A DNA stretch of 64,000 nt from Sphingomonas elodea ATCC 31461 (GCF_000226955.1 NZ_AGFU01000011.1:1-64000); one strand, 5' to 3'; counted from the stretch's first letter, positions 53,975 to 63,703 are shown. Program-made: numbers and translations. The notes: a model not told the origin generated them from the sequence alone.

Positions 53975-56373
53975 CTATTCGTACCGTAGCGCAACGATAG
54001 GTGCCCGACGGGCGGTGGCACCGGCCAGCACGCCGATGCTCGCGACCGCCACGACGAACGCAGCTCCGCCCGCCGCAGGATACAACCATAGCGGCATGTC
54101 GATCCGATACGCATAGCCGTTGAGCCAGCGCTGCATCACCCACCACGTGACCGGCCAGGCGGCGAGGTTGGCCAGCAGTGCGGGCCGTGTAAGCTGGCGG
54201 AGGAGCAGCCAGAGCACCTGCCCCGTGCTCGCGCCCATCGCCTTGCGAATGCCGATCTCCTTCGTGCGGCGATCGGTCGTTGCAATCGCGATGCCGACCA
54301 TCCCCGCCGCCGCCAGCAGCACCGCCAGCGCGGCGAAGATGGCGAACAACTGCATGCCGCGTTCGAGATCGCGATAGAGTTCCTCCATGCGATCGGACAG
54401 GAAGCGGCGGCGGATCGGCCCCTGCCCCCCGGTCTCCCGCCACACGCGATCGATCGCCGCGAGCGTCTCCGGCACCTGCTTGCCGGACAGGCGGATCGAC
54501 ACCATGCCAGCATTCGGCCCCACCCGTCGCGGGGCGTCGATATAGACCGTAGGCTTCGCCGCCAGTTCGGCCGAGGTGAACTGGAAGTTTGGCACCACTG
54601 CGACGACCACGCCCAGCAGTTCGCCCTCGGTATAGGGAGAGGTGCTGGTCACCGGCGAGAAGTTGGTCACCGGCACATGCTTACCGACCGCGTCGCGCGG
54701 CGACCCCAGTTCCAACGCCTTCACCGCCGCCGCGTTGAGGACGATCCGATGGACGTCAGGTTCACCCTGCGGCGGCAGTCCCGCGAGCGAACCGGCAATC
54801 GGGGGAACGCCATAGAGTGAATAGGTCGCGGGCAGTGCCGCCGCGACGAGGATCTGGACCGGTCGGCCCCGCAGCTCGATGAACGATCCACCCCTGCCGG
54901 TTATGAACTCCGATCCGTGGCACGCGGCGCCCTGCACGCCGGGCAGGCGCGCCACCTCCGCAACGAAGCCCGGCGGGCACTCCGCCTCGACCGTGAGCAT
55001 CTGCGCGATATCCGCCCCCGTGCCCTGCGCCATCGCAAAGCGGCGCTGCTGGTAGACGATGCCGGTGGCGATCAGTAGGCCGATCAGCACCGCGAACTGC
55101 AGCGTCGCCAGCACCGCGCGCACGCGGGTGCCTCCGTCGCCGGTGCCGGCATCCGGTCGCAGGATGGCCGCAGGCGCGAGCCGCGCCACGACCAGCGCCG
55201 GGTACGCGCCGGCGAGCAGCCCGACCATGATCGCGCCTACGATAATCCCGAGCGTCAGCAAGGGCGCCTGCGTATAGTCGATCGTGGCGTTGGTATCGAG
55301 GAAGGCGTTGAGCGGCGGCAGCAGCCATTCGCTGGCGACCATCGCGAGCAGCCCCGCGACCAGCGTGGCCGCCACCGCCTCGCCGAGAAACTGCAACGCG
55401 ATATCCCGACGCCCCGCACCGGCCGCCTTGCGGACGCCGATCTCCTTGCGCCGCCGCCCGGCGCGCGCCAGCGCGAGATTGACGGTATTGGCCACCGCAA
55501 CGAACAGCACCAGCGCCGCGATCAGCGAGCCGGTAACCAGCCGGTCGCGCGCGCCGGGATGCAGATCGGCATCGAGCGCCAGCCGATCGACCCGCACCAG
55601 CCCCATGCGATAGATTGCCTCAATCTCCGGCGGCATCAGCGTCGCCACCAGCGGGCGCATCTGGCGCGCCGCCTCGGCGCCGGACGTGCCGGGGCGAAGG
55701 CGGAAATAGGTGCGCGACTCGGTTCTGAACCCGCCATCCGCCGGCCGCGTGAGCCCGCGCAGAACCGATGCGGAACTGCGGGACGAAGCCAGGATGTCGT
55801 GGGACCAATCGGTGGCACCCGGCGGGAGATCGGCAAGGACCGCGCCCACCCGCATTGCGCGCCCGGCGATGGTGAGGAGCTCGCCCAGCACGTCCTCGCG
55901 CCCGAACCAGCGGCGCGCCGCCTCCGCGGTCATCGCCACCCCGTCGGGCCGCGCCAGCGTCGCCGCCAGATCGCCGCGCAGCACCGGGCGCGGCACGACG
56001 TCAGCGATAGCGGGATCGGCCCAGTAGATCGTCTCCTTGCGCTCGACGGCGCCGCGGCGGATTGCGACCTCGTCCTCGGCAAGCCGCGCCCAGGCCTCGA
56101 TCGATGCCAGCCGCCCGGCCAGAAGGGGCGCTGCCAATCCGCTCGTCCGATCTGAGGTAGCAGGCGCGCCGCCGGGCATCAGGAAGGTGGAGCTGGCCAG
56201 ATAGGTCCGGTCGCGCGCCGGAACGAAGCCATTCTGCTGCAGGGCGCCGCGCACCACGATCAGCATCAGGATCGCCGCAGTCAGCCCCACGACGAGCCCG
56301 AGCAGCGCGATCAGCGACAGCGTCCGCGCGCCCAGCGCCGCGCGCCACCCGGCGATGAGGAAATGCCGGAGCT

Positions 56374-56377
<4 letters not shown>
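53975..56377 (-). CDS. FtsX-like ABC transporter permease (MacB type, two core units)
   Basis: An 800-residue permease with two MacB_PCD/FtsX units, each of a membrane helix, a large periplasmic region and three more helices. Helix one is at about 20-45; the second half begins after about residue 420. Conserved pieces are ERRKEIGVRKAAGAGRRDIALQFLGEA in the first half and TDRRTKEIGIRKAMGAS in the second. It works with the ATPase at 56374 and the fusion protein at 57055 to move a substrate from the periplasm outward or to do mechanical work in the envelope. Substrate is unknown. Confidence 0.9.
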
Positions 56378-57045
<668 letters not shown>

Positions 57046-57054
57046 GGGTCTGCC

Positions 57055-58308
57055 TCAGTCGGTAAGGAGGACGCGGTCGATCCGCGACCAGTTGGAAGTA
57101 TCCGAAACGATGGCGCGCTGCCCCGCCTTCAGGCCTGCGAGGATCTCGACCTGCCGGGGACTGCGGCGACCGAAGCGCACCGGAGTGCGCCGGGCACTGC
57201 GGCCATCGGGCGCAAGCACGAACAGGTCGCCGTCCCCCTGCGCGGCGGCGCCGGCGGGCAGCACCAGCGCGCGGCGATCCAGCCCGAGCGTCAGCTCGCC
57301 GTCGATCGCTGCGCCGGGGGTGGCGCCGCTCGGCTGCGCGCCCAGGAAGTCGATCTCGACGGTGAATGCGCCGTTCTTCACCTCCGGGCGCACGCGGGTG
57401 ACGCGCCCGGCGAGACTCCGCCCGCCAAAGGCCAACGCGGCGTCCAGCCCGGCACGGACCCGCGGCAGATAATATTCGTCGATCTCGGCAACCACGCGAA
57501 AACCGGCATCGCTGGTGATTTCGGCCAGCCGATCCCCGCGATTGCGGTTCTGCCCCGGCTTGAGGTCGATCTGGGTGAGCGTGCCGGTCACCGGCGCCCG
57601 GACGATCAGGTCATCGAGCTGGGCATGCGTCGCATCGAGGCTGCGGCTGAGGCTCTCCTGCTCGCTGCGCAGGCGGGGGAGCTGGGCTGCGCGCAGCCGC
57701 TCCTGGCGCTGGTTGGTGGCCTGCTGCACCGCCAGGAGGCGGCGATAGCGCGCGAGATCGATGTGCAGCGCCTCGGCGTCGCCCCTGGGATAGAAGCCGC
57801 GCGCGGTGAGCGCATCGATGCGCGCGGCCTTCGCCTCCAGCGTCGCGACACTGGCCGCGAGTTCGGTCAGGGTCTTGTCGTTGGTCGCGCGGTTGGTCTC
57901 GAGCTGGGTTTCGAAGCTTTGCACCTGGGTGATGGATTCGACGAGACGCCCGGCATTGTCGAGCACGTCCCGCACGAGTTGCGCGTTGCGGAACGCGACC
58001 AGCGGCTGCCCCGCCGTCACACGGTCGCCGGGCTGCGCGAAGATCCGGGCGACCTGCCCGCCGGAAACTGCGTCCAGATAGAGGATCTCGCGCGGCTGCA
58101 GCGTGCCATGGACCGCGACGACATCGCGAAACAGCTCGACCCGCGCCGTGGCGAGCGTCACCGTGCCGGCGGCGACGGTGAGTGTCCGGGCGCCCGCCCC
58201 ATGCACCAGCGCGGCGATACCGACCAGCAAGGCCAGCATCGCGAGGGCAGCCATCCAGCTGCTCCGGCGCGGGCGCTGCCACCAGGGCGTGGCGATCGGA
58301 TGGTCCAT
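57055..58308 (-). CDS. Periplasmic adaptor (HlyD/MacA-like membrane fusion protein)
   Basis: A 417-residue protein with an N-terminal membrane helix (about 22-40), a barrel-sandwich lipoyl region (GTLQPREILYLDAVSGGQVARIFAQPGDRVTAGQPL, about 64-105), a helical hairpin (about 115-245) and a beta-barrel region starting at RAPVTGTLTQIDLKPGQ. It should span the periplasm to join the ABC permease to an outer-membrane channel, which is not encoded here. The start MDHPIATPWW at 58308 is chosen; the longer frame reads into the divergent promoter. It is the first gene of the ABC operon. Confidence 0.88.
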   Translation of the reverse strand: MDHPIATPWWQRPRRSSWMAALAMLALLVGIAALVHGAGARTLTVAAGTVTLATARVELFRDVVAVHGTLQPREILYLDAVSGGQVARIFAQPGDRVTAGQPLVAFRNAQLVRDVLDNAGRLVESITQVQSFETQLETNRATNDKTLTELAASVATLEAKAARIDALTARGFYPRGDAEALHIDLARYRRLLAVQQATNQRQERLRAAQLPRLRSEQESLSRSLDATHAQLDDLIVRAPVTGTLTQIDLKPGQNRNRGDRLAEITSDAGFRVVAEIDEYYLPRVRAGLDAALAFGGRSLAGRVTRVRPEVKNGAFTVEIDFLGAQPSGATPGAAIDGELTLGLDRRALVLPAGAAAQGDGDLFVLAPDGRSARRTPVRFGRRSPRQVEILAGLKAGQRAIVSDTSNWSRIDRVLLTD

Positions 58309-58460
58309 GGGCGGCACCACGCCATCATATCCGCTGAGGCCCACAAGAAAAAACACGCACCGGCAGCCACTTAGTCGACGAAAAACCCCGCCCGCGCGCC
58401 GATAGCGTCCGGATTCGTACAGTTGCGCGCGGCTGGCGGCTGCACCTACCATCGGCGCCG

Positions 58461-58994
58461 ATGAACGACGCCCGCATCCTCATCGTCGACGACGATCCCG
58501 ACGTTCGCCAAGCGGCGGCGCTGGCGCTGGCGCCCCATGTGAACGGCTGCGACGAAGCCACCTCGCCCGCCGAAGCTGCGCAAAGGGTGCGGGAGTGCCG
58601 CTACGATGCGGTGTTGCTCGACATGAACTTTCTCGCAGGCGCTCGGGACGGCGCAGCAGGCCTGGCTGCCCTCGCCGACCTGCGCGGCGCCGATCCTGCT
58701 CTCGGCGTGGTGTTCCTCACCGCCTATGGCGGCGTGAGCCTTGCGGTGCAGGCGATGAAGCAAGGCGGCGACGATTTCCTGCTCAAACCCTGGCGCAATG
58801 CCCAGTTGATCGCCGCCGTGCGCGACGCCGTCGCTCGCACCGAGGCGCGGCGCCGTTCCCCGACACTTGCCGCCGTGGAGCAATCCACCATCGCCGAAGC
58901 CCTCCAGCGCCACGAAGGCAATATCAGCCGCGCTGCGGCATCGCTGGGGCTCACCCGGCAGGCGCTGTACCGCCGACTCGCCCGCGATGGATAG
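58461..58994 (+). CDS. Response regulator with receiver and Fis-type HTH (PrrA/RegA/ActR-like)
   Basis: A 177-residue regulator with a receiver (about 1-125; phospho-acceptor Asp54 in AVLLDMNF and Lys in LLKPW) and a short C-terminal Fis-type helix-turn-helix (TIAEALQRHEGNISRAAASLGLTRQALYRRL). It lacks the central AAA+ sigma-54 domain found in NtrC-type proteins. It is divergent from the ABC transporter operon with 152 bases between and overlaps the kinase gene by eight bases. The likely target is the ABC promoter. Confidence 0.92.
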   Translation: MNDARILIVDDDPDVRQAAALALAPHVNGCDEATSPAEAAQRVRECRYDAVLLDMNFLAGARDGAAGLAALADLRGADPALGVVFLTAYGGVSLAVQAMKQGGDDFLLKPWRNAQLIAAVRDAVARTEARRRSPTLAAVEQSTIAEALQRHEGNISRAAASLGLTRQALYRRLARDG

Positions 58995-60198
58995 CCTGGC
59001 CGCCTATCCGCTTGTCTCCGCCATCGGCTGGCGTCTGGTCATTGCAGGCGCGGCGGTGTGGGGCGCGATCCAGCTGCTGCCCTCGCATCACATCGCCACC
59101 ATCGCCCTGCTGCTGATCGTCGCATTCCTTGCCCTTGCCGATCTGTGCGTAGGGATGACACGGCGGACCACCATACAGGCACGTCCCGCGACCGCAGAGG
59201 ATGCACGCGAAGCGGACCAGTTGCGCGCGCTGCTCGACGCCGTGGCGACCGCGCTCTTCGTGCTCGACGCGCGAGGCCGGATCGTCCGGTGCAACCGGGC
59301 TGCCCGGCGGATGGCGGGCGCCATGGTCTCGCGGCTGGAGGATGTGGCCGCGCTCGATCCGGGGACGATCTCGATCCTTCAGGCACTGCCCGCCGGTGCG
59401 CGACGCCTGGTGCGTGCGAGGGATGGCCGCAACCTTCTCGCCTGGTGCGGCAGCTTTACCGCGCCGGGAGCAGCGCCGCAGCGCTTCCTGTCGCTGCAAT
59501 GGGTGGCAGGCGAGCTGGACGCGGTCGAGATCGAGGCGTGGCACGCCATGACGCGCGTGCTGACCCACGAGATGATGAACGCGCTCGCGCCGATCGTCTC
59601 GCTTACCGAAAGTCTCACCGCCCTGCCCGATCACCCTCCCCAGACCGCGCGTGCGCTCGCCACGATCGAACGCCGTGCCACGCATCTGCTCGGCTTCGTC
59701 GAGCGCTATCGACAGCTCGGCGACCTGCCGAGGCCGGTACCGGAGGTGTTCGACCTCTCGGTGCTGGTGACGGACGTGGCGCAATCGGCGATGTCCGTGC
59801 TGGAGGGCACCAGCATCCGCCTGTCCCTGCCGGCCAAGCCAGCGCGTATCACGGCGGACCCGGAATTGCTGGAGCGGGCGCTCGCCAATCTTCTCCAGAA
59901 CGCCGCCGAGGCTGTGCGGGGCCAACCCTCGCCGCGGATCACCATCGAGTTGACGACAGAGAAGACGGAAACGATCCTCCGCGTGCGCGACAACGGACCC
60001 GGCGTTCCGGTGGACCGGATCGACGAGATCTTCGTGCCCTTTTTCACGACCAAGGAAGGCGGCTCCGGGATCGGCCTGTCGCTTTCCCGCCAGATCGCCG
60101 CCGCGCATCACGCGACTCTAATGGCTGTCCCATCGGACGAAGGGGCGTGCTTTGAACTTCGTATCCCTGCGGCGGACGGCGAACCGTCGGCGCATTGA
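58987..60198 (+). CDS. Sensor histidine kinase partnering the Fis-type response regulator
   Basis: A 403-residue inner-membrane kinase with two N-terminal helices (about 12-30 and 36-55) and almost no periplasmic loop, a PAS-like region (about 78-170), a phospho-acceptor His194 in TRVLTHEMMNALAPIV, and an ATPase domain with NLLQNAAEAV, DNGPGVP and GGSGIGLSLSRQIA. NtrY-like in architecture. The short loop suggests sensing within the membrane or through the ABC transporter. It starts inside the end of the regulator gene. Confidence 0.92.
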   Translation: MDSLAAYPLVSAIGWRLVIAGAAVWGAIQLLPSHHIATIALLLIVAFLALADLCVGMTRRTTIQARPATAEDAREADQLRALLDAVATALFVLDARGRIVRCNRAARRMAGAMVSRLEDVAALDPGTISILQALPAGARRLVRARDGRNLLAWCGSFTAPGAAPQRFLSLQWVAGELDAVEIEAWHAMTRVLTHEMMNALAPIVSLTESLTALPDHPPQTARALATIERRATHLLGFVERYRQLGDLPRPVPEVFDLSVLVTDVAQSAMSVLEGTSIRLSLPAKPARITADPELLERALANLLQNAAEAVRGQPSPRITIELTTEKTETILRVRDNGPGVPVDRIDEIFVPFFTTKEGGSGIGLSLSRQIAAAHHATLMAVPSDEGACFELRIPAADGEPSAH

Positions 60199-60606
60199 AC
60201 GTACCGCGATCGGTCGATGGGCCAGCGATTTTCCGCCCGCGACAGGCGCATTCGACCACAATTTCCCAATGATCTGAGTGCCCAGCGCTTTCACCTCGGG
60301 TGCGCCATTTTTCAACGGCTTAGCGTCCTCAGAGCGAAACTCGTCAAATATACGTCAAATATTCACCTGCGGACGTCTGCGACCGCAGGGGAATACCGCG
60401 CTTCGAATCCGCGCGAGCAGGCGCCCAATTGACCTCAGATTTGAGAGTGAGCTTTGAGTGATATGGGCGATAACATCCCCCTACGTCTATAGTCTGCCCA
60501 AACGTGACTGCCGAGCTCGTGACAGCATTGTGCGAGCTGTTAAGATGCTTGGTTGCGCAAATCGCATACCGATCAAATTGTGGGATCCAGGCGGTGAGGA
60601 TAGGCC
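60199..60606. other. Lower-GC intergenic region upstream of the 60657 operon
   Basis: No supportable gene in about 458 bases between the kinase stop and the membrane-protein start. Base composition is visibly less GC-rich than the neighbours. It contains an 11-bp tandem direct repeat at 60342-60362 and, at 60607-60646, a predicted promoter/operator. Some segments look like a tRNA T-arm by chance, but no tRNA can be folded. Confidence 0.45.
60342..60362. repeat. Two tandem 11-bp repeats
   Basis: CGTCAAATAT occurs at 60342-60351 and 60353-60362, an 11-base period. The spacing is that of winged-helix response-regulator half-sites. Confidence 0.4.
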
Positions 60607-60646
60607 TTGACGGCGCTTCTAAGCAAAGTACTTTGCAATGCAAAGT
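60607..60646 (+). promoter_or_regulatory. Predicted promoter with palindromic operator over the -10 box
   Basis: A -35 like TTGACG (60607-60612), 16-base spacer, and -10 like TACTTT (60629-60634). The -10 lies inside the perfect 14-bp palindrome GCAAAGTACTTTGC (60623-60636). A further GCAAAGT at 60640-60646 forms a second inverted pair with ACTTTGC at 60630-60636. The layout suits repression of the 60657 operon by its own winged-helix protein. Binding is inferred. Confidence 0.55.
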
Positions 60647-60656
60647 TGGAGCTGTC

Positions 60657-61265
60657 GTGACCGAACTTGATCGAGCCCTATCCGAGCTAGCCTTCATTCA
60701 GGATCGCTTTGCCGCCAGTACCCGCTTTCGCGGGCTGACCCCGCAGGCGGTAGCAATGACGGGCTTGCTCGCTCTCACGCTTGCAGCGGCACAGACTGTT
60801 GCACCCAGCCGCTTTGGCGGCGCCGGCGTCCCGTACGTCGTCGCTTGGGTTGCCGCTGCCGGCATCGCAACCGGGCTGATCGCGGTAGACGCGCTGGAGC
60901 GTGCGCGTCGGATGCATGGCGGGCTCGCCGACCTGCTGATCGCGAGCACGCTTCGGCTGCTGCTCCCCTTCGGCGCTGCCGGCGCGATGATCACGTTCGT
61001 GATCGCGAGAAGCACGCCCGAAGCGATCTGGATCCTTCCGGGTCTTTGGCAATTGCTGATCGCGCTGATCGGCTTCAGCGCAGTCAGCACACTACCGCCG
61101 GCAATCGTGTGGCCCGCGGGCTGGTACTTTGCCTGTGGCTCGGTGACGCTGGTCCTCGCGGGCCAGTCCGGCGTGCCGACTCCCTGGATGATGGGCGTGC
61201 CGTTCGGGGTCGGCCAGTTGCTCGTCGCTGTCACCCTCCGCCAGGCGCGCCGGTACGGTGGCTGA
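60657..61265 (+). CDS. Integral membrane protein of unknown function
   Basis: A 202-residue protein with a short cytoplasmic N-terminus (ELDRALSELAFIQDRFAASTRFRG) and about six membrane helices, for example VAMTGLLALTLAAAQTVA, VAWVAAAGIATGLIAVDAL, LLLPFGAAGAMITFVIA and LWQLLIALIGFSAVS. GTG at 60657 follows GGAG at good spacing; the open frame from 60504 lacks one and crosses the operator. It overlaps the regulator gene by eight bases. Function is unknown; partnership with the regulator suggests a sensor or resistance role. Confidence 0.72.
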   Translation: MTELDRALSELAFIQDRFAASTRFRGLTPQAVAMTGLLALTLAAAQTVAPSRFGGAGVPYVVAWVAAAGIATGLIAVDALERARRMHGGLADLLIASTLRLLLPFGAAGAMITFVIARSTPEAIWILPGLWQLLIALIGFSAVSTLPPAIVWPAGWYFACGSVTLVLAGQSGVPTPWMMGVPFGVGQLLVAVTLRQARRYGG

Positions 61266-61611
61266 AGCACCCTATGCCTATGCGGGGCTAGACCGCCTGT
61301 TTCACGAGCGTGCGCGGCTCGGCATTGTCACCTCGCTTGCCGGACACGTTGATGGACTCGGCTTCTCCGAACTCAAGGCGCTGTGCGGGCTGACCGACGG
61401 CAACCTCAACCGGCACCTTGCGGTGCTGGAAGAGGCTGGCCTGGTCACGCTGGACAAGGGCTATACGGGCAAACGCCCTCTCACCCGCTGCCAGCTGACG
61501 GACGCGGGGCGCCTCCGGTTCGCTGAGTATCTGGAGGTACTTCAAGACGTGCTCCGAAAGGCATCGCGCGTCGGCGCTGTCGGCCGGGGCTTGAACGAGG
61601 AACCGGCATGA
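61258..61611 (+). CDS. Winged-helix transcriptional regulator (HTH_34 type)
   Basis: A 117-residue DNA-binding protein. The winged helix is GLDRLFHERARLGIVTSLAG, FSELKALCGLTDGNLNRHLAVLEEAGLVTLDKGYTGKRPLTRCQLTDAGRLRFAEYLEVLQ. The pattern is that of the MarR-related PF13601 group. There is no ligand-binding domain, so it probably needs a partner such as the membrane protein before it. Four-base overlap with the next gene. A likely ligand for the ACTTTGC/GCAAAGT sites. Confidence 0.85.
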   Translation: MAEAPYAYAGLDRLFHERARLGIVTSLAGHVDGLGFSELKALCGLTDGNLNRHLAVLEEAGLVTLDKGYTGKRPLTRCQLTDAGRLRFAEYLEVLQDVLRKASRVGAVGRGLNEEPA

Positions 61612-61892
61612 AGCGCGTTCATTTGCCTATAAGCTTTGTATCGCAAAGTTTAACTTCCGCCCCGCTGACCGTCCGTCAACGGCAGGAACATGCCGGGGTT
61701 CTCGCGGCGCTGGTCGAGGCGGATGGGTACCCCCGGACCGGGGTTCTGCGGGTCACCGGCCTTTCGCCCAATCGGCATTACTTGTTGGGGGATAGGGCAA
61801 GGCAGTTCTGCCGGACGGACGCGGATGGGATGGCCAGGCTCGAACTGACCCTTACCGGGCCAATCGTGCTGCTTTTGAGCCCCGTGGTCTGA
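61608..61892 (+). CDS. Small protein of unknown function
   Basis: A 94-residue reading frame overlapping the regulator stop by four bases. The C-terminal half (GVLRVTGLSPNRHYLLGDRARQFCRTDADGMARLELTLTGPIVLLLSPV) resembles the last beta strands of sandwich domains found at the C-termini of glycoside hydrolases, but no catalytic domain precedes it. A second GCAAAGT-containing repeat lies in its first codons (61634-61649), so this stretch may carry an internal promoter instead. Confidence 0.5.
   Translation: MKRVHLPISFVSQSLTSAPLTVRQRQEHAGVLAALVEADGYPRTGVLRVTGLSPNRHYLLGDRARQFCRTDADGMARLELTLTGPIVLLLSPVV
61634..61649. promoter_or_regulatory. Second ACTTTG/CAAAGT-type site
   Basis: CTTTG-TATCG-CAAAG at 61634-61648, sharing the GCAAAGT heptamer (61643-61649) with the operator at 60623-60646. 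It would place a control site in front of the lipid kinase and radical SAM genes. The spacing differs from the first site. Confidence 0.35.
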
Positions 61893-61893
61893 C

Positions 61894-62301
61894 GTGGGCA
61901 GCCCTGCCAACGGCGGCCCGACTAGGCTCCGCGTCTTTACCGCGCGCGCTCGCCTGTCCAGCTTCGGCTACGCGGCCCGCGGTGTGCGCGAACTCGTGGG
62001 CCGCGAACACAACGCCTGGATCCACCTAGCTGCGACGCTGGCGGTCGCCGCCGCCGGGCTGATCCTTCGCCTCGATGCGTCGGACTGGCGGTGGCTGATC
62101 CTGGCGGCGGCGCTCGTCTGGTGCGCAGAAGCGATCAACACTGCGGTCGAAGGTCTGTGTGACCACGTGCACCCCGGCTTCGACGCGGTGATCGGCCGCG
62201 TCAAGGACATAGCCGCCGGCGCCGTCCTGATCGCCGCGATCGCCGCCGCGCTGATCGGCGCGATCACCTTCCTGCCACACCTGCTGGAGCGCTGTTCGTG
62301 A
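61894..62301 (+). CDS. Diacylglycerol kinase family protein (DgkA, undecaprenol kinase type)
   Basis: A 135-residue inner-membrane kinase with three helices. The family signatures EAINTAVEGL and KDIAAGAVL are intact, and NAWIHLAATLAVAAAGLILRL begins the membrane part. The sequence is like the Gram-positive-type enzymes that phosphorylate undecaprenol more than diacylglycerol. GTG at 61894 is one base past the preceding stop. It overlaps the radical SAM gene by four bases, so the two are probably functionally linked through a lipid substrate. Confidence 0.87.
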   Translation: MGSPANGGPTRLRVFTARARLSSFGYAARGVRELVGREHNAWIHLAATLAVAAAGLILRLDASDWRWLILAAALVWCAEAINTAVEGLCDHVHPGFDAVIGRVKDIAAGAVLIAAIAAALIGAITFLPHLLERCS

Positions 62302-63659
62302 AGGTAAAGATGATCCTGCCCGCGCTCACTGAAGCGAAGAGCCCGTTCTGGCGCCCGATCAAATATTCGCTGTTCCCGCCGCTGGGACTGGCGACGCTGG
62401 CGGCATTTCTCTCGCCCGACGACGAGGTCGAGCTCGTCGACGATCATGTTGAACGGCTCACCACCGACGATGCGCCCGATCTCGTCGTGATCCAAGTGTA
62501 CATCACCAACGCCTACCGCGCCTATGCGCTTGCCGATGAATATCGCGCCAAGGGCTGCTACGTCGCGTTGGGCGGACTGCACGTTACCGCCCTCCCCGAC
62601 GAGGCCGCACCCCATGCCGACAGCGTCTTCATCGGCCCGGGCGAACAAACCTTCCCGCAGTTCCTCGACGATTTCCGCGCGGGCTGCCCGCGCCCGCGCT
62701 ATAGATCGGCGACGGGCCGGACGATCCACGGCCTGCCGCCCGTACGCCGCGACCTCATCAAGCGCGAGCGCTACCTCGTCCCCAACTCGATCGTCGTCAC
62801 GCGCGGCTGCCCCCAGCATTGCGACTTCTGCTACAAGGATGCGTTCTTCGCCGGCGGCCGCTCCTTCTACACCCAGCGCGTGGACGAGGCTCTTGCAGAA
62901 ATCGACCGGCTGCCCGGGCGCCACCTCTATTTCCTCGACGACCACCTGCTCGGCGACCGGCGTTTCGCGGAAGGGTTGTTCGAGGGGATGCGTGGCATGA
63001 ACCGCCTGTTCCAAGGCGCAGCGACGGTAGACAGCGTCCTCCGCGGCGACCTGATCGAACGCGCGGCCGAGGCAGGCCTGCGCAGCCTCTTCGTCGGCTT
63101 CGAGACGTTCAGCCCGGAGAACCTTCGCGCCAGCAACAAGAAACAGAACCTGGCGAAGGATTATGCCGAGGTCGCCCGTCGGCTCTCCAACCTCGGCATC
63201 ATGATCAACGGATCCTTCGTGTTCGGCATGGACGAAGATGGGCCCGACGTGTTCAGCCGCACGGTCGACTGGGCGGTACGCCACGGAATCACGACCTCGA
63301 CCTTCCACATTCAAACGCCCTACCCGGGCACCCGCCTTTACCAGCAGCTCGCCGTCGCGGGCCGGATCACCAGCCGTGACTGGGACCACTACGACACGCG
63401 CCACGTCGTCTATCGCCCCGCGCGCCTCAGTCCCGAGGCGCTCAAGGCCGGCTATGATCGCGCCTATCGCGACTTCTACGGCTGGTCGAACATCGTGCGC
63501 GCCGCAGCGGCGCACGACAATACAAAGCACCGCGCGAAGCACTTGTTCTACGCCGCCGGCTGGAAGAAGTTCGAACCGCTGTGGGACCTGTGCATCAAGG
63601 CGCGCCAACTCGGGGCAATGACGCCGCTGCTGGAGGCCGTCCTCTCCCGCGTCACTTAG
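62298..63659 (+). CDS. Cobalamin-type radical SAM protein
   Basis: A 453-residue enzyme with an N-terminal B12-binding-like Rossmann domain (about 1-140, with ALGGLHVTALPDEA and VFIGPGEQTFPQFLDDF) and a radical SAM core. The [4Fe-4S] cysteines are Cys171, Cys175 and Cys178 in RGCPQHCDFCYKD. The C-terminal part contains MINGSFVFGMDEDGPDVFSRTVDWAVRHGITTSTFHIQTPYPGTRLYQQL, typical of BchE/HpnP-type proteins. It would catalyse methylation or rearrangement on an unknown substrate. The GTG start overlaps the lipid kinase stop by four bases. Confidence 0.9.
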   Translation: MKVKMILPALTEAKSPFWRPIKYSLFPPLGLATLAAFLSPDDEVELVDDHVERLTTDDAPDLVVIQVYITNAYRAYALADEYRAKGCYVALGGLHVTALPDEAAPHADSVFIGPGEQTFPQFLDDFRAGCPRPRYRSATGRTIHGLPPVRRDLIKRERYLVPNSIVVTRGCPQHCDFCYKDAFFAGGRSFYTQRVDEALAEIDRLPGRHLYFLDDHLLGDRRFAEGLFEGMRGMNRLFQGAATVDSVLRGDLIERAAEAGLRSLFVGFETFSPENLRASNKKQNLAKDYAEVARRLSNLGIMINGSFVFGMDEDGPDVFSRTVDWAVRHGITTSTFHIQTPYPGTRLYQQLAVAGRITSRDWDHYDTRHVVYRPARLSPEALKAGYDRAYRDFYGWSNIVRAAAAHDNTKHRAKHLFYAAGWKKFEPLWDLCIKARQLGAMTPLLEAVLSRVT

Positions 63660-63703
63660 CACCGGCCGCACACGCCTGCGCATTCGCAGCAAATCAAATC
63701 AGC

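Noticed and set aside
60395-60435. A tRNA T-arm-like segment (TTCGAATCC flanked by GCGC repeats) as an integration remnant
   Set aside because: The stem cannot be formed with a seven-base loop, no acceptor stem follows, and no integrase is nearby.
61968-63692. A 574-codon minus-strand frame opposite the lipid kinase and radical SAM genes
   Set aside because: The plus strand carries the kinase signatures and the radical SAM cysteine motif; the antisense frame has no start signal.
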